A stretch of 26,153 bases of DNA. It comes from RGIG7332 sp045589235. GTDB lineage: Bacteria; Bacillota; Clostridia; Oscillospirales; JAAYXM01. The DNA lies in the NCBI GenBank assembly GCA_045589235.1, contig JAZNOR010000014.1, forward strand, positions 1-26,153, in the 5' to 3' direction. Positions 6,452-14,379 of this stretch are shown piece by piece. The notes beneath the pieces were generated by a model, which was not told the DNA's origin, ran no database searches, and was given only the letters and a program-made list of their open reading frames with translations. The translations under genes and the position numbers were made by a program. The stretch's first letter is position 1, and the number at the start of each line of letters is the position of its first letter.

Positions 6452-6625
6452 CGAGAGTCAATCTTTTGTGCTGAGTTATGCTGGATATTACATTTATACA
6501 CCCAACTTAAAAAAATTTATCAAATAGATAAAAAGTGAAGAATTAATGAATAACTGCAATTATTTACTTTGCAGATGGCATTTAAATCTTAAATCCCTCA
6601 TATTTTGAAATATGAGGTGATTAAC
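6452..6625 (+). promoter_or_regulatory. Leader of the alr operon, with an RBS-covering hairpin
   Basis: AT-rich DNA holding no gene. At its end CCTCATATTT (6596-6605) is perfectly complementary to AAATATGAGG (6608-6617); the inner pairs must open to leave a workable loop. The 3' arm contains the GAGG of the RBS used by the TTG start at 6626, so the fold would hide the RBS. No clear -35/-10 pair could be assigned, although the operon probably starts here. Confidence 0.45.
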
Positions 6626-7111
6626 TTGAAAAGAATTTTACCGTTTATACTGCTTATTTCACTTTGTGCGTGCGCAAAGCCCGATACATCGGCATATAAC
6701 GAGTATCGCGGCCGCGACGTTTTGATAGAAGCGCGCATAACGCAAAAGGGCGAGGAGCTTGAAAATGTGTATCGCGTGAGATATGACGGTAATTCGGAAT
6801 GTGGCACGGTGACGATACTTGAGCCTGAAAGCATTTCGGGAATTTCAGCGCGCGTTGAAGAGGGAAAAGCAAATTTTGACGATATAATTCTGTTAACCGA
6901 GGAGCCGTCGCCACTCGGCGCGATACAGAGAGTGCTGAATGCGTGGCAAAATGAGCCGATTGAATACGGCAGTGACGGCGGGAACACCTTGCTGGTGTTT
7001 GAAAATGTGCGATGTGCGTTTTCTGAAACGGCGCCGATTTATTCAGAGATACTGCTTGACGGGCGAGAGGTCCTTCACGTTGAGTTTATAAAAAGCGAGG
7101 TTAAAAAGTGA
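6626..7111 (+). CDS. Lipoprotein, LolA/GerS-like position and fold
   Basis: 161 residues from a TTG start at 6626, which is 7 nt after GAGGTGA; the longer frame begins upstream of the RBS. The N-terminus MKRILPFILLISLCAC is a lipoprotein signal with lipid attachment at Cys16. The mature part is beta-rich with the pattern 'Y.VRY......GTVTILEPESISGISARV', like outer-membrane-lipoprotein-carrier-type domains of Firmicutes. The stop overlaps the alr start by 4 bp (GTGA). B. subtilis has a LolA-like lipoprotein gene (ydcC) just before alr, and C. difficile places gerS before alr2, so both position and fold point to this family. A role in germination or envelope function is inference. Confidence 0.8.
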   Translation: MKRILPFILLISLCACAKPDTSAYNEYRGRDVLIEARITQKGEELENVYRVRYDGNSECGTVTILEPESISGISARVEEGKANFDDIILLTEEPSPLGAIQRVLNAWQNEPIEYGSDGGNTLLVFENVRCAFSETAPIYSEILLDGREVLHVEFIKSEVKK

Positions 7112-8184
7112 GCAAAGACAGAGCATGGGTAGAGATAAATCTAACCGCTATTGAAGAAAATTACAAAGAGCTTACTCGAATATGCGGCGTGCCGCCGATT
7201 GCGGTAGTTAAGGCAAACGGCTATGGCCACGGGGCTGTGAGCGTTGCAAAAGCGTGTGAGAGGGCAGGAGCTGAAATTCTTGCAGTTGCGTGCATCGACG
7301 AGGCGATAGAATTATACGAAGAAGGTGTAAGAGCGCGAATTTTAGTCTTTGCGCCCACCGCGCGCGAGCGAATGCGTGAACTTTCAAAATTCGGCTTTAT
7401 TCAGTCGATAACATCGCTTGAATATGCAAAAATACTGCGCGAAACAGCACCTGATGTAACCGTGCATATCAAAGTGGATACGGGTATGGGAAGGCTTGGT
7501 ATCAAAACAGCAGGTGAGGCGCGCGATATCGCAAAGCTTCTCAACGTTGAGGGAATTTTCACTCATCTTGCCGATGCAGATAATCCCGACCTTTCGTATA
7601 CCGACCATCAGCTTGATCGCTTTGATGAAATTGTAAATGCATTAAAAGAGGATTACGGCATAACATTTAAATATTACCACGTTGCAAATTCTTCTGCTGT
7701 ATTGCATAGCGAACGTGCATTGTCATACGGGCTGTGCAGACCGGGAATTTTGCTCTACGGCGTGTATCCTGACGAGAGAAAAAAATATAATTTCACCCCT
7801 GCAATGTCACTCTGCTCAAGAGTTTGTGATGTGCGCGAGGTGAAGTGCGGCGAGACCATAAGCTACGGAAGATGCTACACGGCGCAGCGTGATATGTGCG
7901 TTGCAGTGCTTCCGATCGGCTATGCAGACGGGTTAAACCGCGCGCTATCCAATCGCGGTGAGGCGTATATAGGCGGTCGCAGATACCCGATTGTGGGCAG
8001 AATATGTATGGATTTATGTATGGTCGACGTTACTGACCATCCTGTTAATGTCGGTGATGTGGCGGAGCTTTTCGGTGAGCATATATCGGTAAACGAGCTC
8101 TCAGATATGCTGGGCACGATACCGTATGAAATAATAACCGTTGTTGGCAAGAGAATCCACCGTGAATGTGTAACAAAAAAATAA
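7108..8184 (+). CDS. alr: Alanine racemase
   Basis: A PLP enzyme interconverting L- and D-alanine, supplying D-Ala for peptidoglycan. The 358 residues are close to the usual 360-390. PLP lysine K35 lies in AVVKANGYGHGA; the opposite-face catalytic tyrosine is Y253 in ISYGRCY; HVANSSA (191-197), RPGILLYG (211-218) and IGYADGLNR are also intact. GTG start at 7108 overlaps the lipoprotein stop by 4 bp, implying translational coupling. Downstream mazF follows after a 114-nt gap. Because the alr-mazEF order is widespread in Firmicutes, this is probably the housekeeping racemase. Confidence 0.96.
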   Translation: MSKDRAWVEINLTAIEENYKELTRICGVPPIAVVKANGYGHGAVSVAKACERAGAEILAVACIDEAIELYEEGVRARILVFAPTARERMRELSKFGFIQSITSLEYAKILRETAPDVTVHIKVDTGMGRLGIKTAGEARDIAKLLNVEGIFTHLADADNPDLSYTDHQLDRFDEIVNALKEDYGITFKYYHVANSSAVLHSERALSYGLCRPGILLYGVYPDERKKYNFTPAMSLCSRVCDVREVKCGETISYGRCYTAQRDMCVAVLPIGYADGLNRALSNRGEAYIGGRRYPIVGRICMDLCMVDVTDHPVNVGDVAELFGEHISVNELSDMLGTIPYEIITVVGKRIHRECVTKK

Positions 8185-8256
8185 AGCACAACATAGTATG
8201 AACTGCGCGAGAAAAATATTTTTGAATTTATGATTAAAAAGCACAAAGCTGTGGGA

Positions 8257-8280
8257 AAAATATAGTTACAACTATATTTT
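8257..8280. promoter_or_regulatory. Perfect 11-bp inverted repeat upstream of mazF
   Basis: AAAATATAGTT (8257-8267) and AACTATATTTT (8270-8280) are exact complements with 2 nt between. As RNA it would form a hairpin with a T4 tail after alr; as DNA it looks like a dyad operator just before the mazF RBS. It could attenuate or repress the toxin gene. Confidence 0.5.
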
Positions 8281-8298
8281 CTGCGGAGAGTGAATTGC

Positions 8299-8655
8299 GT
8301 GGAGCATACAATAAAAAGGGGAGATATATACTACGCCGACTTAAGTCCTGTCGTCGGAAGCGAGCAAGGGGGAATCCGCCCGGTGCTCATAATACAAAAC
8401 GATGTGGGCAATCGCCACAGTCCGACGGTTATAGCGGCGGCAATCACATCGCAGATTAACAAGGCGCGTCTGCCAACGCATATCGAGCTTGGCGCACGAA
8501 GCTTTGGTCTGTCTAAGGATTCGGTAATTCTCCTCGAGCAAATCAGGACGATAGATAAAAAAAGATTAAAGGAACGTATGGGAAGATTGGATGAACGCCT
8601 TATGCAGCTCGTTGACGATGCTATAGCAGTAAGCTTTGGGCTCGACGTTCAGTAG
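8299..8655 (+). CDS. mazF: MazF/NdoA-type mRNA endoribonuclease (toxin)
   Basis: 118 residues from the GTG at 8299, 8 nt after GGAGAG; an upstream in-frame GTG overlaps that RBS. The sequence is close to B. subtilis NdoA: RGDIYYADLSPVVGSEQGG, then IRPVLIIQND and SPTVIAAAITSQ. R27 and T50 correspond to the catalytic Arg25 and Thr48 of NdoA. C-terminal VILLEQIRTIDKKRL is also conserved. Usually a mazE/ndoAI antitoxin gene of about 80-95 codons lies immediately upstream, between alr and mazF. Here those 114 nt hold no frame longer than 11 codons. The enzyme looks intact, so control must be in trans, lost, or through leader structure. Confidence 0.93.
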   Translation: MEHTIKRGDIYYADLSPVVGSEQGGIRPVLIIQNDVGNRHSPTVIAAAITSQINKARLPTHIELGARSFGLSKDSVILLEQIRTIDKKRLKERMGRLDERLMQLVDDAIAVSFGLDVQ

Positions 8656-8666
8656 GAGGGAAAGAT

Positions 8667-9200
8667 ATGAGAATAAAGGTAGTAAGCACGGTTTTAATTG
8701 TAGCAATGCTTGCGCTCGGCGCATTTGCCATCGCCACTCAATACGGAACACAGAGTGATCCGCTCGTAAGCCTCAGCTACATAAATGATGTGCTAAAGCC
8801 AAGTCTTATGTCCGAGGTGGACAAAGTGTCGGAAAGCATTGAAAGCTACGAGGGCAGAGTGGATAAGAAGATAGACGAGGTAGTTGACAGAATGAGCGCT
8901 GAAATTTCTGATGCTGACCTCGATGCAGTTGCCGCCGCGGTGCCGACGGGGGTAAAACCGAGCGCGCCGTTTAATATGGTAACGCTAAATGCAGGTAATT
9001 CGATAACGATAAAAGAGGGAGCAGAAATTCTCTCACGCGGCGAGCTTAAATTAAGCGGCACGGTAATCGACACAACAGCGGGCACGGAGGAGAGCAGCAA
9101 AATCTCTGCAAATCATATGTGCACAGTGTTGAGCACTGCAACGGTGAGTGCAACAAAAAGCACAACCGTGTATATCCGCGGCGATTATATGAAGTATTAA
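8667..9200 (+). CDS. Secreted or anchored protein with coiled coil, unknown function
   Basis: 177 residues; AGGAGG 8 nt upstream of the ATG and 11 nt after mazF stop, so it is part of the alr-mazF transcript. Residues 1-24 are a signal peptide or N-terminal anchor (VVSTVLIVAMLALGAFA). Residues about 37-82 are a heptad-rich helix (VDKVSESIESYEGRVDKKID). The C-terminal 90 residues are beta-rich with 'SITIKEGAEILSRGELKLSG', then a Thr/Ser-rich section and a final TTVYIRGDYMKY strand. I recall clostridial secreted proteins with a 'DPLVSLSYINDVLKP' N-terminus and this kind of C-terminus, none with a known role. Followed by the strong terminator at 9201-9233. Confidence 0.75.
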   Translation: MRIKVVSTVLIVAMLALGAFAIATQYGTQSDPLVSLSYINDVLKPSLMSEVDKVSESIESYEGRVDKKIDEVVDRMSAEISDADLDAVAAAVPTGVKPSAPFNMVTLNAGNSITIKEGAEILSRGELKLSGTVIDTTAGTEESSKISANHMCTVLSTATVSATKSTTVYIRGDYMKY

Positions 9201-9233
9201 AAAAGTCCTTCCTCAAAAGAGGAAGGACTTTTT
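9201..9233. terminator. Bidirectional terminator
   Basis: AAAAGTCCTTCCTC (9201-9214), AAAA loop, GAGGAAGGACTTTT (9219-9232). A perfect 14-bp stem with A and T runs that ends the alr operon and, on the other strand, azlCD. Confidence 0.92.
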
Positions 9234-9543
9234 ATATAATTTTCATAATCAAATCAACAACATACGCCACTGCGCAAGAGGTAATGGCAACGGTTAAAAG
9301 CCCTTTTTCAAGATATGCCAACCCTACGGCAACTGCAGTTGCGCAAACGGCAGGAATAACACTTCCTGTCGAGTAAAAAACAGATGGGAAGGTCATCGCG
9401 GCGAGCACCGCATACGGAATGTAGAACAAAAACGACTTTATGAATTTGCTCTTTATTTTTCCTCGCACGAGGGCGAGAGGAACCATACGGATTAAATATG
9501 TAATCCCTGCCATAACGATTAAATTCAGCACTAAATTATTCAT
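9232..9543 (-). CDS. azlD: Branched-chain amino acid exporter, small subunit AzlD
   Basis: 103 residues with four hydrophobic helices, normal for AzlD. The N-terminal motif GITYLIRMVPLAL is characteristic. The start at 9543 is chosen because AGAGG lies 9 nt upstream; the longer start at 9552 directly abuts that RBS. The start codon overlaps the azlC stop by 8 bp, so the subunits are translationally coupled. AzlC and AzlD together export branched-chain amino acids (and analogs such as azaleucine) across the inner membrane. Confidence 0.9.
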   Translation of the reverse strand: MNNLVLNLIVMAGITYLIRMVPLALVRGKIKSKFIKSFLFYIPYAVLAAMTFPSVFYSTGSVIPAVCATAVAVGLAYLEKGLLTVAITSCAVAYVVDLIMKII

Positions 9544-10240
9544 CTTCACCATCCTCTACGGGGTGGCGCACAGCACCGTAGAGTGATGCGATGAGCGCGC
9601 AGATAATAATTGAAAATCCGCTTGAAATAAAGTTGAAAACAGGGAGATAATATAAAATCATACTCAGCCCTACCGCTATGAGAATAACCTTTAAAATCGG
9701 CTTGAACTTCTTTGCAGGCGGGATGATAATCGCGATGAACATACCGTAAATTGCTACGCCCAGGCACGCGGTAATTGACGCCGGCAGAATGTTACCTGCA
9801 ACCGCGCCAAGTGCGGTGCCGAGCGCCCAACCGAAGTACGGAAGCGTCATAAGGCCTAAAAAATATTTCGCGCCAACGTCGCTCTCCTTCGAGCTTGCAA
9901 CGGCGAAAATTTCATCGGTATTGCCGAAAGCCAGAAGTGCCCGCGTGAATCGATTGACGGATGGCGAAAATTTTTGAGTTAAAGAGAGAGACATAAGCGC
10001 GTATCGCGCGTTTATAACGAGCTGAGTGAGCGCCATTTCGAAAAGAGCCCCACCGGAGAGTATTAAATTAAGCCCTGCAAATTGCCCTGCAGAGGTTAAA
10101 TTCGTCATAGAAATTAAAATTGCAATATATACCGGCACGCCGCCTGCAACTGCGGCTATTCCAAACGTGAATGAAACGGAAAGATAACCGAGCGCAATCG
10201 GGATACCGTCAGATAGCCCGCGCTTAAAACTGTTTTCCAT
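9536..10240 (-). CDS. azlC: Branched-chain amino acid exporter, large subunit AzlC
   Basis: 234 residues and about seven to eight membrane helices. The hallmark N-terminus GLSDGIPIALGYLSVSFTFG and the helix ILISMTNLTSAGQFAGLNLI are both present. The ATG at 10240 follows GAGGT by 6-7 nt; an upstream in-frame ATG precedes the RBS and is not used. A sigma-70 promoter lies at 10270-10298. No Lrp-type regulator gene is next to the pair, in contrast to some azl operons. Confidence 0.93.
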   Translation of the reverse strand: MENSFKRGLSDGIPIALGYLSVSFTFGIAAVAGGVPVYIAILISMTNLTSAGQFAGLNLILSGGALFEMALTQLVINARYALMSLSLTQKFSPSVNRFTRALLAFGNTDEIFAVASSKESDVGAKYFLGLMTLPYFGWALGTALGAVAGNILPASITACLGVAIYGMFIAIIIPPAKKFKPILKVILIAVGLSMILYYLPVFNFISSGFSIIICALIASLYGAVRHPVEDGEDE

Positions 10241-10269
10241 AAAAAGACCTCGCATAGAATAATGAAAAT

Positions 10270-10298
10270 ATTATAACACCATAAAGTGCAAATTGCAA
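10270..10298 (-). promoter_or_regulatory. azlCD promoter
   Basis: Read leftward: TTGCAA (10298-10293), 17-nt spacer, TATAAT (10275-10270), giving a leader of about 22 nt. Confidence 0.8.
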
Positions 10299-10318
10299 AT
10301 GTCTGTTTAATAAAAAAC

Positions 10319-10347
10319 TTGATTTTACGCTCAAAATATAGTATCAT
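10319..10347 (+). promoter_or_regulatory. Promoter of the wecB operon
   Basis: TTGATT (10319-10324), 17-nt spacer, TATCAT (10342-10347), divergent from the azlC promoter with 20 bp between the two -35 boxes. Confidence 0.6.
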
Positions 10348-10377
10348 AATTTTAATAATGTATTGGTGGTGTTAACG

Positions 10378-11520
10378 TTGAAAAAAATTAAAGTTATGAC
10401 GGTTTTCGGCACACGTCCAGAGGCGATTAAAATGGCGCCTCTTCAGCTTGAGCTTAACAAGCACCATGAAATCGAACCGCTTTGCTGCGTTACTGCTCAG
10501 CACCGCGAAATGCTAGATTCCGTTTTAGATATTTTTAACATAAAGCCGGATTACGACCTTAATATTATGGCTCCGCGTCAGACTCTTGCAAGCATTACAA
10601 CAAAGATTTTAGACGGGCTTGACAAGGTTTTAACCGAAGCGAAACCCGATATCGTGCTCGTGCACGGCGACACTTCAACAACCTTTGCAAGCTCGCTTTG
10701 CGCGTTCTATCACGGCGTTAAAGTGGGCCATGTTGAGGCAGGTTTGCGTTCATTTGATAAATTCTCGCCGTTTCCTGAGGAGATTAACAGAAAACTCACG
10801 GGCAATATTGCAGATTTGCACTTCTCGCCGACGGTTAATAACAAAAACAACTTAATTCGCGAGAATATAACCGAGGAAATTTTTATTACGGGCAACACGG
10901 TAATTGATGCGCTTAAAACAACCGTGCGCGATAATTACGAATTTAAGGCGGAATCGCTTAAAGCTATTGATTTTGATAAATACAGAACTGTGCTTTTAAC
11001 CGCGCATCGCCGCGAAAATTACGGAAAACCTATGGAAAATATAATGAACGCTGTGCGTGATATAGTCGAGGCAAATCCGGATATCCAGGTAATCTACCCC
11101 GTTCATTTGAGTCCTGCTGTTCGCGATACGGTGTTCCCGATGCTTGATGGCGTGGAGCGAGTGCATTTAATCGACCCGATTGATGTTGACGATATGCATA
11201 ACCTAATGGCACGCAGTTACCTTATTTTAACCGACTCGGGCGGCTTACAGGAAGAGGCACCGAGTCTCGGCAAGCCGGTTCTCGTGCTCAGATGTGAAAC
11301 CGAGCGTCCGGAGGCGGTTGAGGCAGGAACGGTTAAAATTGCAGGCGTTGAGCGCGAAGTTATTTTTGATATGGCAAATGAGCTTTTGAATAACTCAGCC
11401 GCATACGAAAAGATGGCAAAAGCCGTTAACCCATACGGTGACGGTGAGGCATCACGTCGCATAGTTGAAGCGATTATATGGAAATTCACGGGTGAAGGTG
11501 AAAGACCTGCTGATTTTTAA
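10378..11520 (+). CDS. wecB: UDP-N-acetylglucosamine 2-epimerase (non-hydrolysing)
   Basis: Interconverts UDP-GlcNAc and UDP-ManNAc, the precursor of ManNAc-containing teichoic acid linkage units and polysaccharides; cytosolic. 380 residues, as expected (also called mnaA). Motifs: GTRPEAIKMAPL near the N-terminus, VHGDTSTTFASSLCAFY, VGHVEAGLRS, FPEEINRKLTGNIADLHFSPT with catalytic acidic residues, TAHRRENYG, and LTDSGGLQEEAPSLGKPVLV with ETERPEA. The TTG at 10378 is chosen because the GGTGGTG RBS ends 6 nt before it; a TTG at 10363 overlaps that RBS. It heads a three-gene operon with short gaps of 20 and 8 nt. Confidence 0.94.
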   Translation: MKKIKVMTVFGTRPEAIKMAPLQLELNKHHEIEPLCCVTAQHREMLDSVLDIFNIKPDYDLNIMAPRQTLASITTKILDGLDKVLTEAKPDIVLVHGDTSTTFASSLCAFYHGVKVGHVEAGLRSFDKFSPFPEEINRKLTGNIADLHFSPTVNNKNNLIRENITEEIFITGNTVIDALKTTVRDNYEFKAESLKAIDFDKYRTVLLTAHRRENYGKPMENIMNAVRDIVEANPDIQVIYPVHLSPAVRDTVFPMLDGVERVHLIDPIDVDDMHNLMARSYLILTDSGGLQEEAPSLGKPVLVLRCETERPEAVEAGTVKIAGVEREVIFDMANELLNNSAAYEKMAKAVNPYGDGEASRRIVEAIIWKFTGEGERPADF

Positions 11521-11540
11521 ATTGAAAGGAGAGGACCGCT

Positions 11541-12275
11541 ATGAAGAAGCCGATGTCGTTTTTTAAGCTTTCGCTTATTTCGATTCTTGCCCTTCTCGGC
11601 AGTGTTCTCCTCTTTTCTTTTTTAGGCTCGTGGCACGTGTCGCCGAATTTTGCGCAAATCCCGGAGGAAACGCCGGAGGTTGAGCGCACCGAAAATCCGG
11701 ACTATGTCCGGCTGGATGTAACCCCCTCCAATGTGCAGAGTGTGGTGCGTGAGCTGGCCCGCCCTGCGGAGTATTACGTTGAGTCTAAAAGCTCTCTTTT
11801 TTATGACGGAAAAACAGTTACGTATCCGCGTCGCAGGTGGGTTAAAAATTCGGTTTCGCGCGTTGACATCTACAATTACTACGGCAACCTCACGATGAGC
11901 GCGATAATTGACGCGGAAAATGCGTATTACTGGTATGGCGGTGCATCGCGTTACATCACGCTTCCAAAGGGCAACTTCGATGCTGAAAATGAACAGATGA
12001 TGATGGATTATACCGACCTTTTAGAACTCCCGTCGCACGCGATAAAAAACGCGTACCTCGTGCGATACGAGGGCGAAACATGCATCTATACGGAGGCTCT
12101 GCGTGATGACGGAACTGTTGAAAAATATTGGATCTCGGTAAATGACGGTCTGCTTCGTCAGGGGCAGATGCTGAGAGAGAATGAGGTTGTGTATTCGTTT
12201 TTGCAGATGAAGCTGGATGTTGCGCCGCAAAATGATGATTATTTCACTTTGCCTGACAGAACGGTTGTAAAATAG
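11541..12275 (+). CDS. Membrane-anchored LolA/RseB-like protein
   Basis: 244 residues; AGGAGAGG lies 6 nt before the ATG. One N-terminal helix (about 8-31) anchors an exported domain with a Pro/Glu-rich linker (PEETPEVERTENP). The remainder is beta-rich: SVVRELARPAEYYVESKSSL, then alternating strands, and a C-terminal 'KYWISVNDGLLRQ' followed by 'YFTLP'. This 'yWI...GLL.......V..f..F.LP' pattern is typical of the LolA/LppX/RseB half-barrel family that binds lipid or protein ligands. There is no lipobox cysteine. Its place between a UDP-sugar epimerase and an FkbM methyltransferase suggests envelope biogenesis, which is inference. Confidence 0.72.
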   Translation: MKKPMSFFKLSLISILALLGSVLLFSFLGSWHVSPNFAQIPEETPEVERTENPDYVRLDVTPSNVQSVVRELARPAEYYVESKSSLFYDGKTVTYPRRRWVKNSVSRVDIYNYYGNLTMSAIIDAENAYYWYGGASRYITLPKGNFDAENEQMMMDYTDLLELPSHAIKNAYLVRYEGETCIYTEALRDDGTVEKYWISVNDGLLRQGQMLRENEVVYSFLQMKLDVAPQNDDYFTLPDRTVVK

Positions 12276-12283
12276 GTGCTTTT

Positions 12284-13327
12284 ATGTTTAAATTTCTTGA
12301 AAATGCAGAGTGTCTGTGGGATAAGTTAAAAAAAGAAACCCGCCCGATTGTGCTCTACGGAATGGGTGACGGTGCGGAGAAAATTATGCGCGTGCTGGAT
12401 GGGCTTAACCTTTCGGTGCGCGAGATTTTTGCGTCTGATGAGTTTGTGCGCGGTCATTTCTGGCACGGATATAAGGTGCGCAAATTCTCTGAAATTCTCG
12501 AGCTGTATGACGATTTTATAATTTTAGTCGCATTCGGAGTGCACGATGACCCCACAATGGAGCGCATTTTCTCTATGAGCGAAAAATATGAGCTGTACGC
12601 GCCTGATGTTCCCGTTGTGGGTGATGGGCTCTTTGATTTAAATTATGTACGTGAAAATGAAAAAGAACTAAATGAAGTTTACGAAAAATTATCGGATGAT
12701 AAGTCGAGAAAAGTTTTTGAAAACACACTTTTATATAAGATAACGGGTGAAATTAAATATTTAAAGCTAATGGAAAGCGAGCCTCGCGAGGTATATGAAA
12801 ATCTGCTTAAACCAACAGGAGAAGAGCATTACGTTGATTTAGGTGCGTATGACGGCGATACAATCCGTGAGTTTTTGTCGTTTGCAAAAAGTGCAAAAAA
12901 AATAACGGCACTTGAACCCGATGCGCGAAACTTTAGGAAATTACTCGAAAAAACCGAGGGGGTAAATGCAATAAACGCAGGCGCGTGGTGCTGTGATACC
13001 GAGCTGGAATTTGCAACACGCGGCGGGCGAAATTCACGCGTCGGCAAGGGTAAGTTAATTCAGATGCGTGCAGTTGATTCCGTGCTGGAAGGTGAGCGCG
13101 CGGATTTAATTAAATTCGATGTCGAGGGTGCTGAGCGAGAAGCGCTGCTCGGCGCGGAAAACACAATTAAAGTGCATAAGCCGAAGCTCTTCTGCGCGGT
13201 ATACCACAGAAACGAGGATATTTTCGCCATTCCGCTTCTCATTTTAAAATTAAATCCTGATTATAAAATTTACCTGCGCCATTATCCGTATATCCCCGCG
13301 TGGGAAACAAATGTGATAGCAATATAA
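12284..13327 (+). CDS. FkbM family SAM-dependent methyltransferase
   Basis: 347 residues; AGGTG lies 5 nt before the ATG and the gap from the previous stop is 8 nt. The C-terminal half (about 175-330) is the FkbM methyltransferase fold: SAM motif I HYVDLGAYDGDTIREF (182-197), acidic loop ALEPDARNF, RAVDSVL and the diagnostic IKFDVEGAEREALLGAE (276-292). The N-terminal half (20-120) starts PIVLYGMGDGAEKIMRVL and looks like a Rossmann-type sugar- or nucleotide-binding domain, an arrangement seen in clostridial FkbM proteins. O-methylation of a surface glycan is the likely role given wecB in the same operon, but the acceptor is not known. Confidence 0.85.
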   Translation: MFKFLENAECLWDKLKKETRPIVLYGMGDGAEKIMRVLDGLNLSVREIFASDEFVRGHFWHGYKVRKFSEILELYDDFIILVAFGVHDDPTMERIFSMSEKYELYAPDVPVVGDGLFDLNYVRENEKELNEVYEKLSDDKSRKVFENTLLYKITGEIKYLKLMESEPREVYENLLKPTGEEHYVDLGAYDGDTIREFLSFAKSAKKITALEPDARNFRKLLEKTEGVNAINAGAWCCDTELEFATRGGRNSRVGKGKLIQMRAVDSVLEGERADLIKFDVEGAEREALLGAENTIKVHKPKLFCAVYHRNEDIFAIPLLILKLNPDYKIYLRHYPYIPAWETNVIAI

Positions 13328-13360
13328 AAAGCCTTGATGACTGGTCATCAAGGCTTTCGT
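13328..13360 (+). terminator. Terminator of the wecB operon
   Basis: AAAGCCTTGATGAC (13328-13341) is complementary to GTCATCAAGGCTTT (13344-13357) with a 2-nt centre that must open to form a loop. It ends in a short T-run. Confidence 0.75.
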
Positions 13361-13953
13361 CGTCTTTACGGAAAAAATAAATTGCAAGAAAATGTAGGGC
13401 GGAGAAGAAAAAAACTACTCATATCCCAAAGTATAACCCCTCATCAAACTAACAAATGAGTAGCAGAAATAAAAGGAAGCAGTTTTGGGGATATCGGGTG
13501 AGCAGTACTCTCAACCCCTGCAAAGTTTGAATAAACTGGCGGGCAATGCGCGCCTGAAAATACAACGAAAACCACGCGATAGTCGCGTGGTTCAAAAGAG
13601 TTTAAGCGATGAACAGAATACAAATTAGATGTAATATGCAAAGTAAAAGTTTGTTGGAATATGAAAGATTTTATTCCAATGCATATTGTGGGAAAGCCTT
13701 CCCCTGTGGGAGGGGAAGGAGGGTTTTGCATAGCAAAACTCGGATGAGGTGGAGAAGTAAAATATGATGCGAAACAACGGTTGTATTCACAACCTACACC
13801 TCATCAGTCACTTCGTGACAGCTTCTCCTTGAGGAGAAGCCTGCAACAATATAACCCATTTATTGGTAGTAAGTAACAGTTGCATGGATGGCAGGCCAAT
13901 TAAAAGACGCACTTGTGCGTAGCCAGTAGTGGGTAGGGCTATGCCCGAAAATG
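13358..13953. repeat. Long non-coding region with dispersed-repeat modules
   Basis: About 600 bp with no credible gene; a 95-codon leftward frame lies entirely in repeat-like sequence and has no RBS. Visible structures: hairpin AACCACGCGA/TCGCGTGGTT (13570-13592); CCTTCCCCT/AGGGGAAGG (13697-13719); GTTTTGC/GCAAAAC (13723-13739); GATGAGGTG (13743-13751) inverted as CACCTCATC (13797-13805); GTCAC-TTC-GTGAC (about 13807-13819); and GCTTCTCCT/AGGAGAAGC (13821-13840). The CACCTCATCAGTCAC...GGAGAAGCC unit is of a type I recall as widely dispersed in clostridial intergenic DNA. Two units in opposite orientation fill 13690-13841. Confidence 0.65.
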
Positions 13954-13983
13954 AAATATCACCCGCTATGCGGGTGGATATTT
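13954..13983 (-). terminator. Terminator of the giant-gene operon
   Basis: AAATATC-ACCCGC (13954-13966) pairs with GCGGGT-G-GATATTT (13970-13983) with a single bulge. Read leftward it is followed by a T-rich stretch, just beyond the stop codon at 13987. Confidence 0.75.
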
Positions 13984-13986
13984 ATT

Positions 13987-14376
13987 TTAAATTAGGTAAT
14001 TTAAAAATAACAGCGCAGTTCCTGCAATAGTGAGCGCAAACAGAGAGAAGAAAAACACAAACCAAAAGGTGTATCTGTCTTCTTCATGCTCATCAACAAT
14101 TTCAATTTTCTCGGCGCGTGTTATGTTTTCCTGCTTCGCGATGTAATGCTGATAGTCTGAAACCTGCGAGGTGATATAAATAAGCATAGCGGCAACAATC
14201 GCATAAAGCAGGGAAGAAACATATAAATGCCAGGAGGAGCTAAAGGAAAGCTTTTCAAGACATAGGGTTGTTATCGTTCCCGTTGAGAGTGAGAGTAAAA
14301 TACCGCTTATAAAAGTATAAATATTGTCATTTATAAGCATAAGCGGAACACACAATACATCAAAAATTCTTTTCAT
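13987..14376 (-). CDS. Three-helix membrane protein, last gene of the giant-gene operon
   Basis: 129 residues. Hydrophobic segments at about 17-37, 48-69 and 104-128; between the second and third lies a charged stretch (QHYIAKQENITRAEKIEIVDEHEEDR) predicted to be a helix. RBS GGAG sits 8 nt before the ATG, inside the end of the preceding ATPase gene, and only 3 nt separate stop and start, so it is tightly coupled. No family recognised. In the operon it is the only membrane component and could be the membrane target or pore-forming output of the two NTPases upstream; this is inference from context alone. Confidence 0.82.
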   Translation of the reverse strand: MKRIFDVLCVPLMLINDNIYTFISGILLSLSTGTITTLCLEKLSFSSSWHLYVSSLLYAIVAAMLIYITSQVSDYQHYIAKQENITRAEKIEIVDEHEEDRYTFWFVFFFSLFALTIAGTALLFLNYLI

Positions 14377-14379
14377 AGC

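Noticed and set aside
8257..8280. BlaI/CopY-type operator
   Set aside because: The dyad lacks the TACAnnTGTA core, so it is kept only as an unassigned inverted repeat.
13444..13731. 95-codon leftward open frame
   Set aside because: It lies wholly in hairpin and repeat sequence, has no RBS and looks like translated repeat DNA.
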